Shown one piece after another: positions 18,667 through 28,171 of a DNA stretch of 64,000 nucleotides. Source of the DNA: Pseudomonas neustonica. GTDB taxonomy: Bacteria; Pseudomonadota; Gammaproteobacteria; Pseudomonadales; Pseudomonadaceae. The stretch spans positions 62,001 through 126,000 of the forward strand of contig NZ_RKKU01000002.1 of NCBI RefSeq assembly GCF_003797945.1. The letters run 5' to 3'. Each line of letters begins with the position of its first letter. Positions within the stretch are counted from its first letter, which is position 1. Both the position numbers and the translations under genes were made by a program. The notes under the pieces are model-generated. The model saw only the letters and a program-made list of their open reading frames with translations, searched no databases and was not told the origin of the DNA.

Positions 18667-18976
18667 CTGTTTTGTGCCTCGCTCAGTGTTGCCGCCTGCT
18701 GGCGGTAAAAACCAACAAGCCACGGCAGAGAACTGACGTGGCTTGGAGAACACAGACCATGCAGCGCTGAAGCCGCTCGGCCTGAAAAATAGAATCTAGT
18801 GCTGGAGTATAACCCGATTGGGGGCAATACAGAATCCAAGCCTGCGCGGGATAGTGACTGCACCACGAACCGGACGGCTTTTATCGGCGCAGTCTGGCAA
18901 GGCCGAGTGCATACAGGCACAATTCCCGGAGTGGACCAGTTGGTCAAAATACACATGAACTTAAAGGAATAGCCCC
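18667..18976. other. Divergent promoter region of purE and a secreted-protein gene
   Basis: 310 bases without a gene. It contains the purE leader hairpin (18716-18745) and a smaller CCGCC/GGCGG stem nearer the purE start (about 18691-18704). A possible minus-strand -10 element, TATACT, lies near 18806-18811. The AAAGGA ribosome site of the rightward gene is near 18963. No known operator was recognised. Confidence 0.6.
18716..18745 (-). promoter_or_regulatory. Hairpin in the purE leader, possible attenuator
   Basis: On the minus strand CAAGCCACG (18745-18737) pairs perfectly with CGTGGCTTG (18724-18716) around a 12-base loop. It is followed by TTGGTTTTT, which resembles a weak intrinsic terminator about 50 bases before the purE start codon. 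The structure is plain in the sequence. A role in attenuation or ligand sensing is only inferred, and I do not recognise a known riboswitch class. Confidence 0.5.
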
Positions 18977-19771
18977 ATGCGTCGTACCTGGATGTTGGTA
19001 TCGGCAGGCCTACTCAGTGTGCCGGTCAGTGCGCTTGAACTCGCCAAGTATCCGTTGGCATTCAGTGGTGAGCGTGGATTACAGGTCCAGCTGGCGCCCA
19101 GTGCCGATGGTGACCAGGCGCTGTTGCAGGTAACCGGCGTCAACAGCCCGATTGATGAGGTGGTGTTTCTGACGCAAGTGCAGGATCGAGGACAGAAAAC
19201 GCTGGCCTATCGCACAACCTATGACGGTGAGCAGCGAGCCCTGGTGGTCAAGCGCGAAGACTGGGGTCGTGAGCAGTACTTCCTCTACCTGCCAGGTGAA
19301 GGCGAGCAGTCGCTGGTGCCGGATAGCGATTTGGCCAAGAGCGTCAGGCCACAGGCGTTGGAGGCGCTATATGAGCAGCAATACAGTGATGGCGTGCACG
19401 CCGAACTGGCCAGGTTCAAGCGCGCAGTGCATCAGCAGGATGCAACAGCCGCGCTGGCCGCCAAGGACGCTGAGGCCCAGCAGGACTGCGGTAGCACGGT
19501 CAGCACCGAGGTGTATTGGTCGCAGATTAGTGATGAGCAGCTACAGCAGCTGAGTATTGCCGGTTACTGCGGCGAGGTGGTCAGCCAGATGGCAAGCATT
19601 TGCCGTGCGGACGCCGACTTCAAGACCAAGGCAGCGACTATTCAGACCGTCAACTGCACCTTTGGTGACGAGTTGAAGTTGCGTCATGAGGGCGGCGCAA
19701 TGTTGTTCAGTACCGAGCGCAACGCGCCCAATCAGGGCGACTTCATTAACGCTTATCTACGTAACCTCTGA
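18977..19771 (+). CDS. Hypothetical secreted protein
   Basis: I do not recognise a domain. It has 264 residues with a signal peptide (MRRTWMLVSAGLLSVPVSA, cleavage after VSA). The start ATG 18977 has AAAGGA upstream. The mature N-terminal ~110 residues look beta-rich, with repeated strands such as LQVQLAPSADGD and RTTYDGEQRALVV. The middle (about 135-170) is helical and rich in Ala and Gln. The C-terminal third has four cysteines (DCGST, GYCGEV, SICRAD, VNCTFG), enough for two disulfides. It ends 40 bases before the convergent carbonic anhydrase gene. Periplasmic location is likely; the role is unknown. Confidence 0.72.
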   Translation: MRRTWMLVSAGLLSVPVSALELAKYPLAFSGERGLQVQLAPSADGDQALLQVTGVNSPIDEVVFLTQVQDRGQKTLAYRTTYDGEQRALVVKREDWGREQYFLYLPGEGEQSLVPDSDLAKSVRPQALEALYEQQYSDGVHAELARFKRAVHQQDATAALAAKDAEAQQDCGSTVSTEVYWSQISDEQLQQLSIAGYCGEVVSQMASICRADADFKTKAATIQTVNCTFGDELKLRHEGGAMLFSTERNAPNQGDFINAYLRNL

Positions 19772-19779
19772 ACCGGCTA

Positions 19780-19804
19780 AGCCGCAGACACCTAGCCTGC
19801 GGCT
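19780..19804. terminator. Hairpin between convergent genes
   Basis: AGCCGCAG (19780-19787) pairs with CTGCGGCT (19797-19804), an 8-bp perfect stem with a 9-base loop, placed exactly between two convergent genes. It lacks a T-tract on either strand, so it is at best a weak bidirectional terminator or an mRNA 3'-end structure. Confidence 0.45.
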
Positions 19805-19810
19805 GCTATG

Positions 19811-20518
19811 TCAGCGCTTGGGTGATACCGGGTAGCGTGCACGTGGCGTAGCCATAGGTATGGGGCCGTCGCCGATCTCGCGAAACTCGCCGGTATCTGC
19901 ATCATAGGCGCGGATCTGGGCTGTTTCGATATCGTAGACCCAGCCGTGGATAAACAGCTCGCCACGGGCGAGGCGGGAGGCGACCGAGGGATGCGTAGCC
20001 AAATGCTGTAGCTGGGCCACCACGTTTTCTTCGGTCAACATGCTGAGTTTGTCATCGCCGCAGCCGCAGTTGTCTTCTACCACGATCTTGGCGACTTCCG
20101 CGTGACGCAGCCAGGATTTCACCGTGGGCAGGGCTTCAAGCTGGGCGGGGTCGAGTACGGCTTTCATCGCGCCGCAGTCGGAGTGGCCGCAGACGATGAT
20201 GTGATGCACGCCGAGGGCCGCGACCGCAAACTCGATGGCGGTAGAAACGCCGCCCATCATCTGTCCATAGGGCGGTACGACGTTGCCTACGTTACGCGAG
20301 ACAAAGAGGTCACCTGGGGCGCTTTGGGTGATCAGCTCGGGAGCAACACGTGAGTCGGCACAGGTAATAAACATGGCGCGTGGAGTCTGTTCAAACGCGA
20401 GTTTCTTGAACAGTTCCTGTTGCTCGGGGTAAACCTCGTGGCGAAACCGGTTGAAGCCGTCAACAATCTGCTGCAACGCTTCTTCGGCAGTTTCGGTTTT
20501 TTTCGGGTCGTTATTCAT
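19811..20518 (-). CDS. Beta-class carbonic anhydrase
   Basis: Interconverts CO2 and bicarbonate in the cytoplasm. It has 235 residues. Zinc ligands of the beta class are visible: Cys and Asp in CADSRVAPE (about residues 53-61) and His/Cys in CGHSDCGAM (about 112-120). The fold also shows SRNVGNVVPPYG and the helix before IEFAVAALGVHHI. A bicarbonate source is useful here, since the next genes upstream encode pyruvate carboxylase and PurK also uses bicarbonate. The gap to the pyruvate carboxylase gene is 131 bases with only a weak hairpin (20576-20606), so co-transcription is possible but not shown. Confidence 0.95.
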   Translation of the reverse strand: MNNDPKKTETAEEALQQIVDGFNRFRHEVYPEQQELFKKLAFEQTPRAMFITCADSRVAPELITQSAPGDLFVSRNVGNVVPPYGQMMGGVSTAIEFAVAALGVHHIIVCGHSDCGAMKAVLDPAQLEALPTVKSWLRHAEVAKIVVEDNCGCGDDKLSMLTEENVVAQLQHLATHPSVASRLARGELFIHGWVYDIETAQIRAYDADTGEFREIGDGPIPMATPRARYPVSPKR

Positions 20519-20649
20519 GTCGCAGTCTCAATCATCAGGTTGGGCTGTACAGGTAGACGATCAGTGTCTGTCAAACGGCACCAGCGTTACAGCGTTGCCG
20601 GTGCCGCTCTCGGGTTGCCGGTATCATCGCCGGCCATATTGCTGACGAA

Positions 20650-22461
20650 TCAGGCTTCGATTTCGATCAGGATCTCGCCGGGATTGACGCGATCACCTTT
20701 GGCTACATTGACCGCTTTTACGGTGCCGCCAATGGCTGCCTGGATCTCACTTTCCATTTTCATGGCTTCGCTAACCAGTACCGCCTGACCGGCTTTTACG
20801 GTATCGCCAACCGCGACCAACACATCCACCACGTTACCCGGCATGCTGGTGGTCACATGGCCCGGCTCACTGGCCTGCTTGCGCTTGCTTCCGCCGTCGC
20901 CGACGAAGGCGTTGAGCGGCTCAAAAACGGCTTCTTCCGGCATGCCATCCATGCTCAGGTAGAAGTGACGTTTGCCATCACCTTTGACGCTGACACCGGT
21001 GATATCCACGCGGTAGGACTCGCCGTGTACATCGATGATGAACTCGGTCGGTACGCCTTCGCTGCTGGCGGCGGGTGCACTTTCGCCCGGCGGTGGCAGC
21101 AGTACTTCCGGCTTGAGTGTGCCGGCTTCGCGTTCTTCAAGGAATTTGCGCCCGATATCCGGGAACATCGCGTAGGTAAGCACGTCTTCTTCGGTTTTTG
21201 CCAGCTCGCCGACTTCGCCGCGCAGACGGTCCATTTCTGGCTTGATCAGATCTGCCGGGCGCACGTCGATAACATCTTCGCCGCCGATGGCCTGACGCTG
21301 CAGTTTCTGGTTGATCTTGCCAGGTGCCTGACCGTAACGACCCTGCAGGTAGAGTTTAACTTCGTTGGTGATGGTCTTGTAACGCTCGCCGGCCAGCACG
21401 TTGAACACCGCCTGGGTGCCAACAATCTGCGACGTTGGCGTCACCAACGGGGGAAAGCCAAGGTCTTCACGCACCCGAGGGATTTCCGCGAATACGTCCT
21501 GAATGCGGTCCAGTGCGCCTTGTTCTTTCAGCTGGTTAGCCAGGTTGGACATCATGCCGCCTGGTACCTGGTTGACCTGTACGCGGGTATCGACGCCGGT
21601 GAACTCACTCTCGTACTGGTGGTACTTCTTGCGTACGGCGTGGAAGTACATGCCGATTTCCTGCAGCAGCTCCAGATCCAGACCGGTGTCGAATTCGGTG
21701 CCCTTGAGTGCGGCAACCATGGATTCGGTGCCCGGATGGCTGGTGCCCCAGGCCATGGAGGAGATAGCGGTGTCGATATGGTCGGCGCCGCTCTCGATTG
21801 CCTTGAGCTGACACATGGCAGCCAGACCAGCGGTATCGTGCGAGTGGATGAACACCGGCAGGTCGAGTTCGGCTTTTAGTGCTTTCACCAGCTCACCGGT
21901 TGCGAAGGGAGTCAGCAGGCCGGCCATGTCCTTGATGGCGATGGAGTCGACGCCCATCTCGGCCATGGCCTGGGCTTGTTTAACAAAGGCTTTGACCGTA
22001 TGCACCGGGCTGGTGGTGTAGGCGATGGTGCCCTGGGCATGCTTGCCGGCGGCTTTTACTGCTTCGATAGCGACGCGCAGGTTGCGCACATCATTCATGG
22101 CATCAAAGATGCGGAAAACGTCGATGCCGTTGGCGGCCGCCTTGGCGACGAAGGCGCGAACGACGTCATCGCTGTAATGGCGATAGCCGAGCAGGTTCTG
22201 GCCACGCAGCAGCATCTGCAAACGGGTATTCGGTAAAGCCGCGCGCAGCTGGCGCAGGCGCTCCCAAGGATCTTCCTTGAGGAAGCGCACACAGGCGTCA
22301 AAGGTCGCGCCGCCCCAGACTTCCAGCGACCAGTAGCCAACCTGATCAAGATTGTCACAAATGGGCAGCATATCTTCGGTACGCAGACGGGTGGCCAACA
22401 GCGATTGGTGGGCGTCGCGCAGTACGGTATCGGTTACGGTGATTTTACGTGTGGTGCTCAT
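20650..22461 (-). CDS. pycB: Pyruvate carboxylase subunit B (carboxyltransferase + biotin carrier)
   Basis: Transfers the carboxyl group from carboxybiotin to pyruvate, giving oxaloacetate to refill the TCA cycle. It is often annotated oxaloacetate decarboxylase alpha (oadA). It has 603 residues from ATG 22461 (MSTTRKITVTDTVLRDAHQS), which has GAGGAAC upstream. The carboxyltransferase barrel covers residues 5 to ~300 (TDTVLRDAHQSLLATR, AIKDMAGLL, HSHDTAG), then the PYC/OADA domain. The C-terminal biotinyl domain has the biotinylation motif EAMKM. The paired biotin carboxylase gene upstream shows this is the two-subunit anaplerotic enzyme, not a sodium pump, because no beta or gamma membrane subunits are present. 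Confidence 0.95.
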   Translation of the reverse strand: MSTTRKITVTDTVLRDAHQSLLATRLRTEDMLPICDNLDQVGYWSLEVWGGATFDACVRFLKEDPWERLRQLRAALPNTRLQMLLRGQNLLGYRHYSDDVVRAFVAKAAANGIDVFRIFDAMNDVRNLRVAIEAVKAAGKHAQGTIAYTTSPVHTVKAFVKQAQAMAEMGVDSIAIKDMAGLLTPFATGELVKALKAELDLPVFIHSHDTAGLAAMCQLKAIESGADHIDTAISSMAWGTSHPGTESMVAALKGTEFDTGLDLELLQEIGMYFHAVRKKYHQYESEFTGVDTRVQVNQVPGGMMSNLANQLKEQGALDRIQDVFAEIPRVREDLGFPPLVTPTSQIVGTQAVFNVLAGERYKTITNEVKLYLQGRYGQAPGKINQKLQRQAIGGEDVIDVRPADLIKPEMDRLRGEVGELAKTEEDVLTYAMFPDIGRKFLEEREAGTLKPEVLLPPPGESAPAASSEGVPTEFIIDVHGESYRVDITGVSVKGDGKRHFYLSMDGMPEEAVFEPLNAFVGDGGSKRKQASEPGHVTTSMPGNVVDVLVAVGDTVKAGQAVLVSEAMKMESEIQAAIGGTVKAVNVAKGDRVNPGEILIEIEA

Positions 22462-22480
22462 TATCTGTTCCTCATCAGCT

Positions 22481-22540
22481 GCAAGCTTCAAGCGCCAAGC
22501 TGCAAGCGGTATCGCTTATGGCTTGCTGCTTGAAGCTTGC
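22481..22540. repeat. AAGC-family inverted repeat between pycA and pycB
   Basis: The left arm 22481-22500 and the right arm 22521-22540 are inverted copies agreeing at 18 of 20 bases (core GCAAGCTTCAAGC). They are separated by 20 bases that contain one more TGCAAGC unit. The hairpin falls in the 87-base gap between the two pyruvate carboxylase genes. The units match the AAGC heptamers at 1892-2059 and the copies near 52171-52204. Confidence 0.85.
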
Positions 22541-22548
22541 CGCTAGTG

Positions 22549-23964
<1,416 letters not shown>

Positions 23965-24114
23965 GTACGCTTTCCTCGTGGTGGTGATCGAGTGGTTGCT
24001 CGAAAACGTTTGCGTATCACCGCGCCGGTGCGTGGCCGGCGGGTAATACATTGCAAAATATTTCTCCAGTTACCCTAGGCGCGTTGCCGGCGCATGTGAA
24101 ATGAATAATATTTG

Positions 24115-24146
24115 GCTTATCTATAAGTAATTGCTTATAGATAAGC
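24115..24146. promoter_or_regulatory. 13-bp inverted repeat, likely PycR operator
   Basis: GCTTATCTATAAG (24115-24127) and CTTATAGATAAGC (24134-24146) form a perfect 13-bp inverted repeat with a 6-base spacer. It lies in the 254-bp gap between the divergent pycA and LysR genes. Each arm is itself nearly symmetric (CTTAT-N2-ATAAG), as expected for a LysR tetramer that binds two adjacent half-operators. It is 73 bases from the LysR start and 151 bases from pycA. Confidence 0.7.
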
Positions 24147-24218
24147 TTTGAGCCATTATTTTCGTGGGCTGCGGGCCCGTTGCGGTCTCTTTTAATCCAT
24201 CAATCAGGTTAGACCATC

Positions 24219-25154
24219 ATGCGTAAGTCCTTACTGCGAATGACGTTGCGCCAGTTGCAGGTGTTTCGTGCGGTCTGCGAAAGTCGTTCGTATAGCCGCG
24301 CGGCTGAGGCCATGTCGTTGACCCAGCCGGCAGTCAGTCTGCAGATTCGTCAGTTGGAAGAGCAGGTCGGCCTGCCGCTATTTGAGTATGTTGGACGTAA
24401 GCTCTATTTGACTGAGGCGGCCGAATCCTTGATCAGTGCCAGTGACGATATCTTTGATCGTCTCGATAGTCTGGAGATGAACCTGTCCAGCCTGCAGGGC
24501 AGCCTGCGTGGCGAGTTGCGGCTGGCCGCGGCGAGCAGCATTCAGTATGTATTACCACATGTGCTGGCCGCCTTTCGGCAACGCTTTCCGGATATCAGTT
24601 TTCGTGTCGAGGTAGCCAGTCGCGCCCAGATTATTCAGCGCTTGGCTGATAACCGTGATGATGTGGTCTTGATGGGGCTGGTGCCGGAGGATCGAGCGCT
24701 GGAATTCTTCCCGGTTCTGAATAATCCGATTGTCGCGGTCGCCGCGCCGGATCATCCGCTGGCGGGTCAGCAGCAGCTGCCGCTGTCCACGCTGGAAGCC
24801 GAGATGGTACTGCAGCGCGAGGCGGGCTCCGGTATTCGTAAAGCCTGCGATGAGTTTTTGCAGCTCAAGCGAGTGCATCTGCAGCAGGTGATGCAGCTGG
24901 GCTCGACCGAAGCGCTGGTGCAAGGGGCAATTGCCGGGCTGGGTGTGGCCATGGTGCCGGGGCACGCAGCGGCACCCTTTATCCGACACGGCGAACTGGT
25001 TTGCCTGAACATAGCCGAGCTGCCGCTGATGCGCAGCTGGTGTGCGGTGCACGCCAGGGGCAAGCGTCTGAGTCCGGTTGCCGAGGCCTTTCTTGGCTTT
25101 TTGCGCGAGGAAAGGGCGCTGATTCGGCAGCTCGCGGAGCCTTTTGAACCTTAG
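24219..25154 (+). CDS. pycR: LysR family regulator of pyruvate carboxylase
   Basis: A 311-residue LysR-type regulator. The N-terminal HTH covers about residues 9-66 (LRQLQVFRAVCESRSYSRAAEAM, TQPAVSLQIRQLEEQVG). The C-terminal effector domain shows LRGELRLAAASS and two alpha/beta lobes. The start ATG 24219 has AGGTTAG upstream. It is divergent from pycA-pycB, with a strong dyad between, the classic LysR arrangement. In Pseudomonas aeruginosa the gene in this position is pycR, reported to regulate pyruvate carboxylase. The symbol is given on synteny and family, not on a close alignment. Confidence 0.88.
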   Translation: MRKSLLRMTLRQLQVFRAVCESRSYSRAAEAMSLTQPAVSLQIRQLEEQVGLPLFEYVGRKLYLTEAAESLISASDDIFDRLDSLEMNLSSLQGSLRGELRLAAASSIQYVLPHVLAAFRQRFPDISFRVEVASRAQIIQRLADNRDDVVLMGLVPEDRALEFFPVLNNPIVAVAAPDHPLAGQQQLPLSTLEAEMVLQREAGSGIRKACDEFLQLKRVHLQQVMQLGSTEALVQGAIAGLGVAMVPGHAAAPFIRHGELVCLNIAELPLMRSWCAVHARGKRLSPVAEAFLGFLREERALIRQLAEPFEP

Positions 25155-25209
25155 CACTCAACCTGAATAGTCAGAGCGCTTGCTTAGCGTGTGGCGTATA
25201 CGCCGCGAG

Positions 25210-25416
25210 CTATTGCAGTCGTTGCGAGCGGTGGTCATCGGTATGACCCAGTAGCTCGGGAAAGTCGCAGACGCTCGCCTGCAGGCTCTGGCTTTCGCGG
25301 TAGTCTTCGATGGCTCGGCGGTATGACATGCGTCGCTTGTCTTCCTGGCGTCGCCGCTCGCGTCGCACGTTATTACTGGAGCTGCTGTCACTAAGGTAAT
25401 CTGGATTCAGGGCCAT
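25210..25416 (-). CDS. Small highly charged protein, possible
   Basis: A 68-residue open frame starting at ATG 25416 (MALNPDYLSDSSSSN). It is very rich in Arg, Glu and Asp (VRRERRRQEDKRRMSYRRAIEDYRES), a composition like the short PA3496-type proteins of pseudomonads, but similarity is only in general character. The ribosome site is weak (GGGAAA, about 9 bases upstream). It fills most of the 374-bp gap between the convergent LysR gene and the cdaR-type gene. It may be a real small gene or chance; no domain was recognised. Confidence 0.45.
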   Translation of the reverse strand: MALNPDYLSDSSSSNNVRRERRRQEDKRRMSYRRAIEDYRESQSLQASVCDFPELLGHTDDHRSQRLQ

Positions 25417-25528
25417 GGGGCTATTTCCCGTATCAGTGAATATCTGGCAACGGGAGCTATGATGAAGCAGAGGCCATGACGTGTTTATGACAGCAAAACA
25501 CCGTCTGTCGACTAATGAGGAGTAGCGG

Positions 25529-26638
25529 ATGTTCGAACTGGACCGGCACCTGGCGCAGGACATTGTTGATCGTGCCATGGCGATCCTTCCCTATAACATT
25601 AACGTGATGGACCGCCAGGGTCTGATTATTGGCAGTGGCGACAGCAGCCGTATCGATACTCGGCATGAAGGCGCACAGCTGGTACTCGCTAACCAGCGGG
25701 TAGTGGCGCTGGATGAGCAGGCGGCAGCGTGTTTGCAAGGGGTCAAGCCGGGGATCAATCTGCCGTTGCTGCACGCCGGCAGGCTGGTCGGTGTGCTCGG
25801 TATCACGGGTGATCCGGCCCAGGTTAAACCCTTTGCCGAGCTACTGCGTATGACTGCCGAGATGCTGGTCGAGCAGCGGGTGTTGCAGGCTGAGCAACAT
25901 TGGCGCGGTCAGCAGCAGGAGGCCTGGCTGGTTAATTTGCTGGATTGCAGTTATCCGGTCAGCAGTCTGCTAGAGGATGCCGAGCGCCTGCGTATGCGCT
26001 GGCGCTGGCCGCTGCAGCCCTGCGTTATATCGCTGTCACCGGAGACGGATCACCAGCACGCGCAGGGGCAACTGGTTACCCAGATGCGCGCGCGGCATCC
26101 CGCTGACATCTTGCTCCCGTTGGGCCTGCACGATGTGCTCTGGCTGCGCAGCGGCAAGTCTCACGCGCCCAAATTGAGCTGGTTGGAACAGGTCGACAAA
26201 CGTGATTGGCCGGTGGGTCGCTTGTTGCTGGCTGAGGCGGTCGGCAATCTTGCGGACTTGCGCGAAGCGACCGAAGCCTTGCTCAATTTACGCGATTACG
26301 CCCAGGACCTGCGCCTATCAGAGCGCTTGATTCGGTTGAGTGACTACCGCTTGGCGGTGCTGCTGCATCACTTGCAGCCTTCCTGGACCGTGTCTCAGTT
26401 GCTGGCACCCCTTGAGCTGTTGCGGCAGGCGGACAGCAATGGCCAGTTGCTGCTGACCTTGCGGGTCTGGTTGGCGCATAACGGTCATGCCCAGAGTTGC
26501 GCCGCGGCGCTGGCAATTCACCGCAACAGCTTGCGCTATCGTCTGGAACGCATCGCCGAGATTACCGGATTAAATCTCGACTTGATGGCGCACCGCGTGC
26601 TTTTGAGCATCGGACTCTCGCTTTTGCCAGAGCGGTAG
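25529..26638 (+). CDS. CdaR/SdaR-type sugar-diacid regulator
   Basis: A 369-residue transcriptional activator of the CdaR family, which in E. coli controls use of glucarate, galactarate and glycerate. The N-terminal sugar-diacid-binding domain covers about residues 4-135 (LAQDIVDRAMAILPYNINVMD, LPLLHAGRLVGVLGITGDPAQV). The C-terminal PucR-type HTH is in AAALAIHRNSLRYRLERIAEITG. The start ATG 25529 has ATGAGGAG upstream. It stands directly before a GntP-type permease gene and glycerate kinase on the same strand. It therefore most likely activates them in response to glycerate, the ligand reported for E. coli CdaR. Confidence 0.9.
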   Translation: MFELDRHLAQDIVDRAMAILPYNINVMDRQGLIIGSGDSSRIDTRHEGAQLVLANQRVVALDEQAAACLQGVKPGINLPLLHAGRLVGVLGITGDPAQVKPFAELLRMTAEMLVEQRVLQAEQHWRGQQQEAWLVNLLDCSYPVSSLLEDAERLRMRWRWPLQPCVISLSPETDHQHAQGQLVTQMRARHPADILLPLGLHDVLWLRSGKSHAPKLSWLEQVDKRDWPVGRLLLAEAVGNLADLREATEALLNLRDYAQDLRLSERLIRLSDYRLAVLLHHLQPSWTVSQLLAPLELLRQADSNGQLLLTLRVWLAHNGHAQSCAAALAIHRNSLRYRLERIAEITGLNLDLMAHRVLLSIGLSLLPER

Positions 26639-26812
26639 GATGATTGAGGCTGTGCAGATGCCCATATAGGGCGCATTAATTAGCCAAGTATGTTGTGCGA
26701 ATGCATAGGGTAATTGTCTTGCGAGTGGGCAACAATGCTCTCTTGGCTCCGCCCAATGGCGGTTATAGCCCTCTCACCCATACCGGCACACACAATAAAA
26801 AGGAGTTCAGCC

Positions 26813-28171
26813 ATGGGCCTCGTCCTGATTCTGGTCGCCCTGATCGCGTTTATCGTATTGGCTACCGCCCGACTTAAACTACATCCCTTTCTTGCCTTGC
26901 TCGGAGCTGCGCTGCTCGCCGGCTTCGCCTACCAGGTGCCGACCATGGAGATCGTCAAAACGATCACCGCGGGCTTTGGCGGTATCCTCGGTTATATTGG
27001 TATTGTCATTGCGCTCGGTACCATTATCGGCGTGATTCTGGAGCGAAGCGGGGCTGCCATCACCATGGCAGAAACTGTGATCAAGCTGCTGGGGGAGCGT
27101 TTCCCGACGCTAACTATGTCGATCATCGGCTATCTGGTATCGATCCCGGTGTTCTGCGATTCCGGTTACGTGATTCTCAACTCGCTGAAAAATGCGCTGG
27201 CAGCGCGTATGAAAATCTCGGTGATCGCTATGAGCGTGGCGCTGGCGACCGGGCTTTATGCTTCCCACACTTTTGTACCGCCGACCCCTGGCCCAATTGC
27301 CGCAGCCGGCAACCTGGGTTTGGAGAACAACCTGGGTCTGGTGATTCTGGTAGGTCTGGTGGTTTCCATGGTAACCGCGTTGGCGGGGATGCTCTGGGCC
27401 AACCGCTTTATCGGTAAGGACATTGAGCTGGTAGATAACGGTACCCACGTGATGGATAGCGAAGACTACGAGCAGATTCGCGCCAAATACGGTGTACTGC
27501 CCAGTGCCACCAAGGCTTTTGCCCCCATCTTCCTGCCGATTGGCCTGATCTGTCTTGGTACCCTGGCCAACCTGCCAGCGAAGCCGGTGGGTGAAGGTAT
27601 TCTGTACACCGTATTGGCCTTCCTTGGTCAACCGGTGGTGGCGCTGGCTGTCGGCTTGGGTCTGGCGTGCACCCTATTGCGTTCGGATAACAAGCGTGAA
27701 GAGTTTCACGAGCGCGTGGTTGAAGGCATTCAGGCCGCTGCGCCTATCCTGCTGATCACCGGTGCTGGCGGTGCTTTCGGCGCCATGCTGAAGATTACCC
27801 CGCTGGGTGATTACCTGGGCGCTACCCTGTCGGCGCTGGGGATTGGTCTGTTCATGCCGTTCATCGTATCTGCTGCGCTCAAGTCAGCGCAGGGCTCAAC
27901 TACCGTCGCGCTGGTCACCACCTCGGCATTGGTTGCGCCGCTGCTTGGCCAGCTCGGGCTCGACAGTGAAATGGGTCGGGTGCTCTGTGTCATGGCTATC
28001 GGCGCGGGTGCGATGACGGTTTCGCACGCCAACGACAGCTTCTTCTGGGTGGTTACGCAGTTCAGTCGCATGAGCGTGAGTACCGCTTATAAAGCGCAGA
28101 CCATGGGTACGTTGATGCAGGGCATTGCCGGCATCATCACCGTTTGGCTGCTCAGCTTGGTGTTGCTCTGA
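26813..28171 (+). CDS. GntP family permease, probably for glycerate
   Basis: A 452-residue inner-membrane symporter of the gluconate permease family with about 12 hydrophobic segments. The start chosen is ATG 26813 (MGLVLILVALIAFIVL), with an ideal AGGAG site; in-frame codons from 26714 lack one. Family signatures seen are GGILGYIGIVIALGTIIG, PVFCDSGYVILNSL, ASHTFVPPTPGPIAAAG and the C-terminal SHANDSFFWVV. The stop codon overlaps the start of the glycerate kinase gene (TGATG), so the two are translationally coupled. The substrate is inferred as glycerate rather than gluconate from this coupling and from the CdaR-type regulator upstream. Confidence 0.93.
   Translation: MGLVLILVALIAFIVLATARLKLHPFLALLGAALLAGFAYQVPTMEIVKTITAGFGGILGYIGIVIALGTIIGVILERSGAAITMAETVIKLLGERFPTLTMSIIGYLVSIPVFCDSGYVILNSLKNALAARMKISVIAMSVALATGLYASHTFVPPTPGPIAAAGNLGLENNLGLVILVGLVVSMVTALAGMLWANRFIGKDIELVDNGTHVMDSEDYEQIRAKYGVLPSATKAFAPIFLPIGLICLGTLANLPAKPVGEGILYTVLAFLGQPVVALAVGLGLACTLLRSDNKREEFHERVVEGIQAAAPILLITGAGGAFGAMLKITPLGDYLGATLSALGIGLFMPFIVSAALKSAQGSTTVALVTTSALVAPLLGQLGLDSEMGRVLCVMAIGAGAMTVSHANDSFFWVVTQFSRMSVSTAYKAQTMGTLMQGIAGIITVWLLSLVLL

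Noticed and set aside
20576-20606. Hairpin CGGCACC/GGTGCCG between carbonic anhydrase and pycB
   Set aside because: The stem is 7 bp with a 17-base loop and no T-tract; too weak to call a terminator.
20857-21879. 340-codon open frame opposite pycB
   Set aside because: It lies antisense to the carboxyltransferase gene and arises from its codon bias; the composition is not protein-like.
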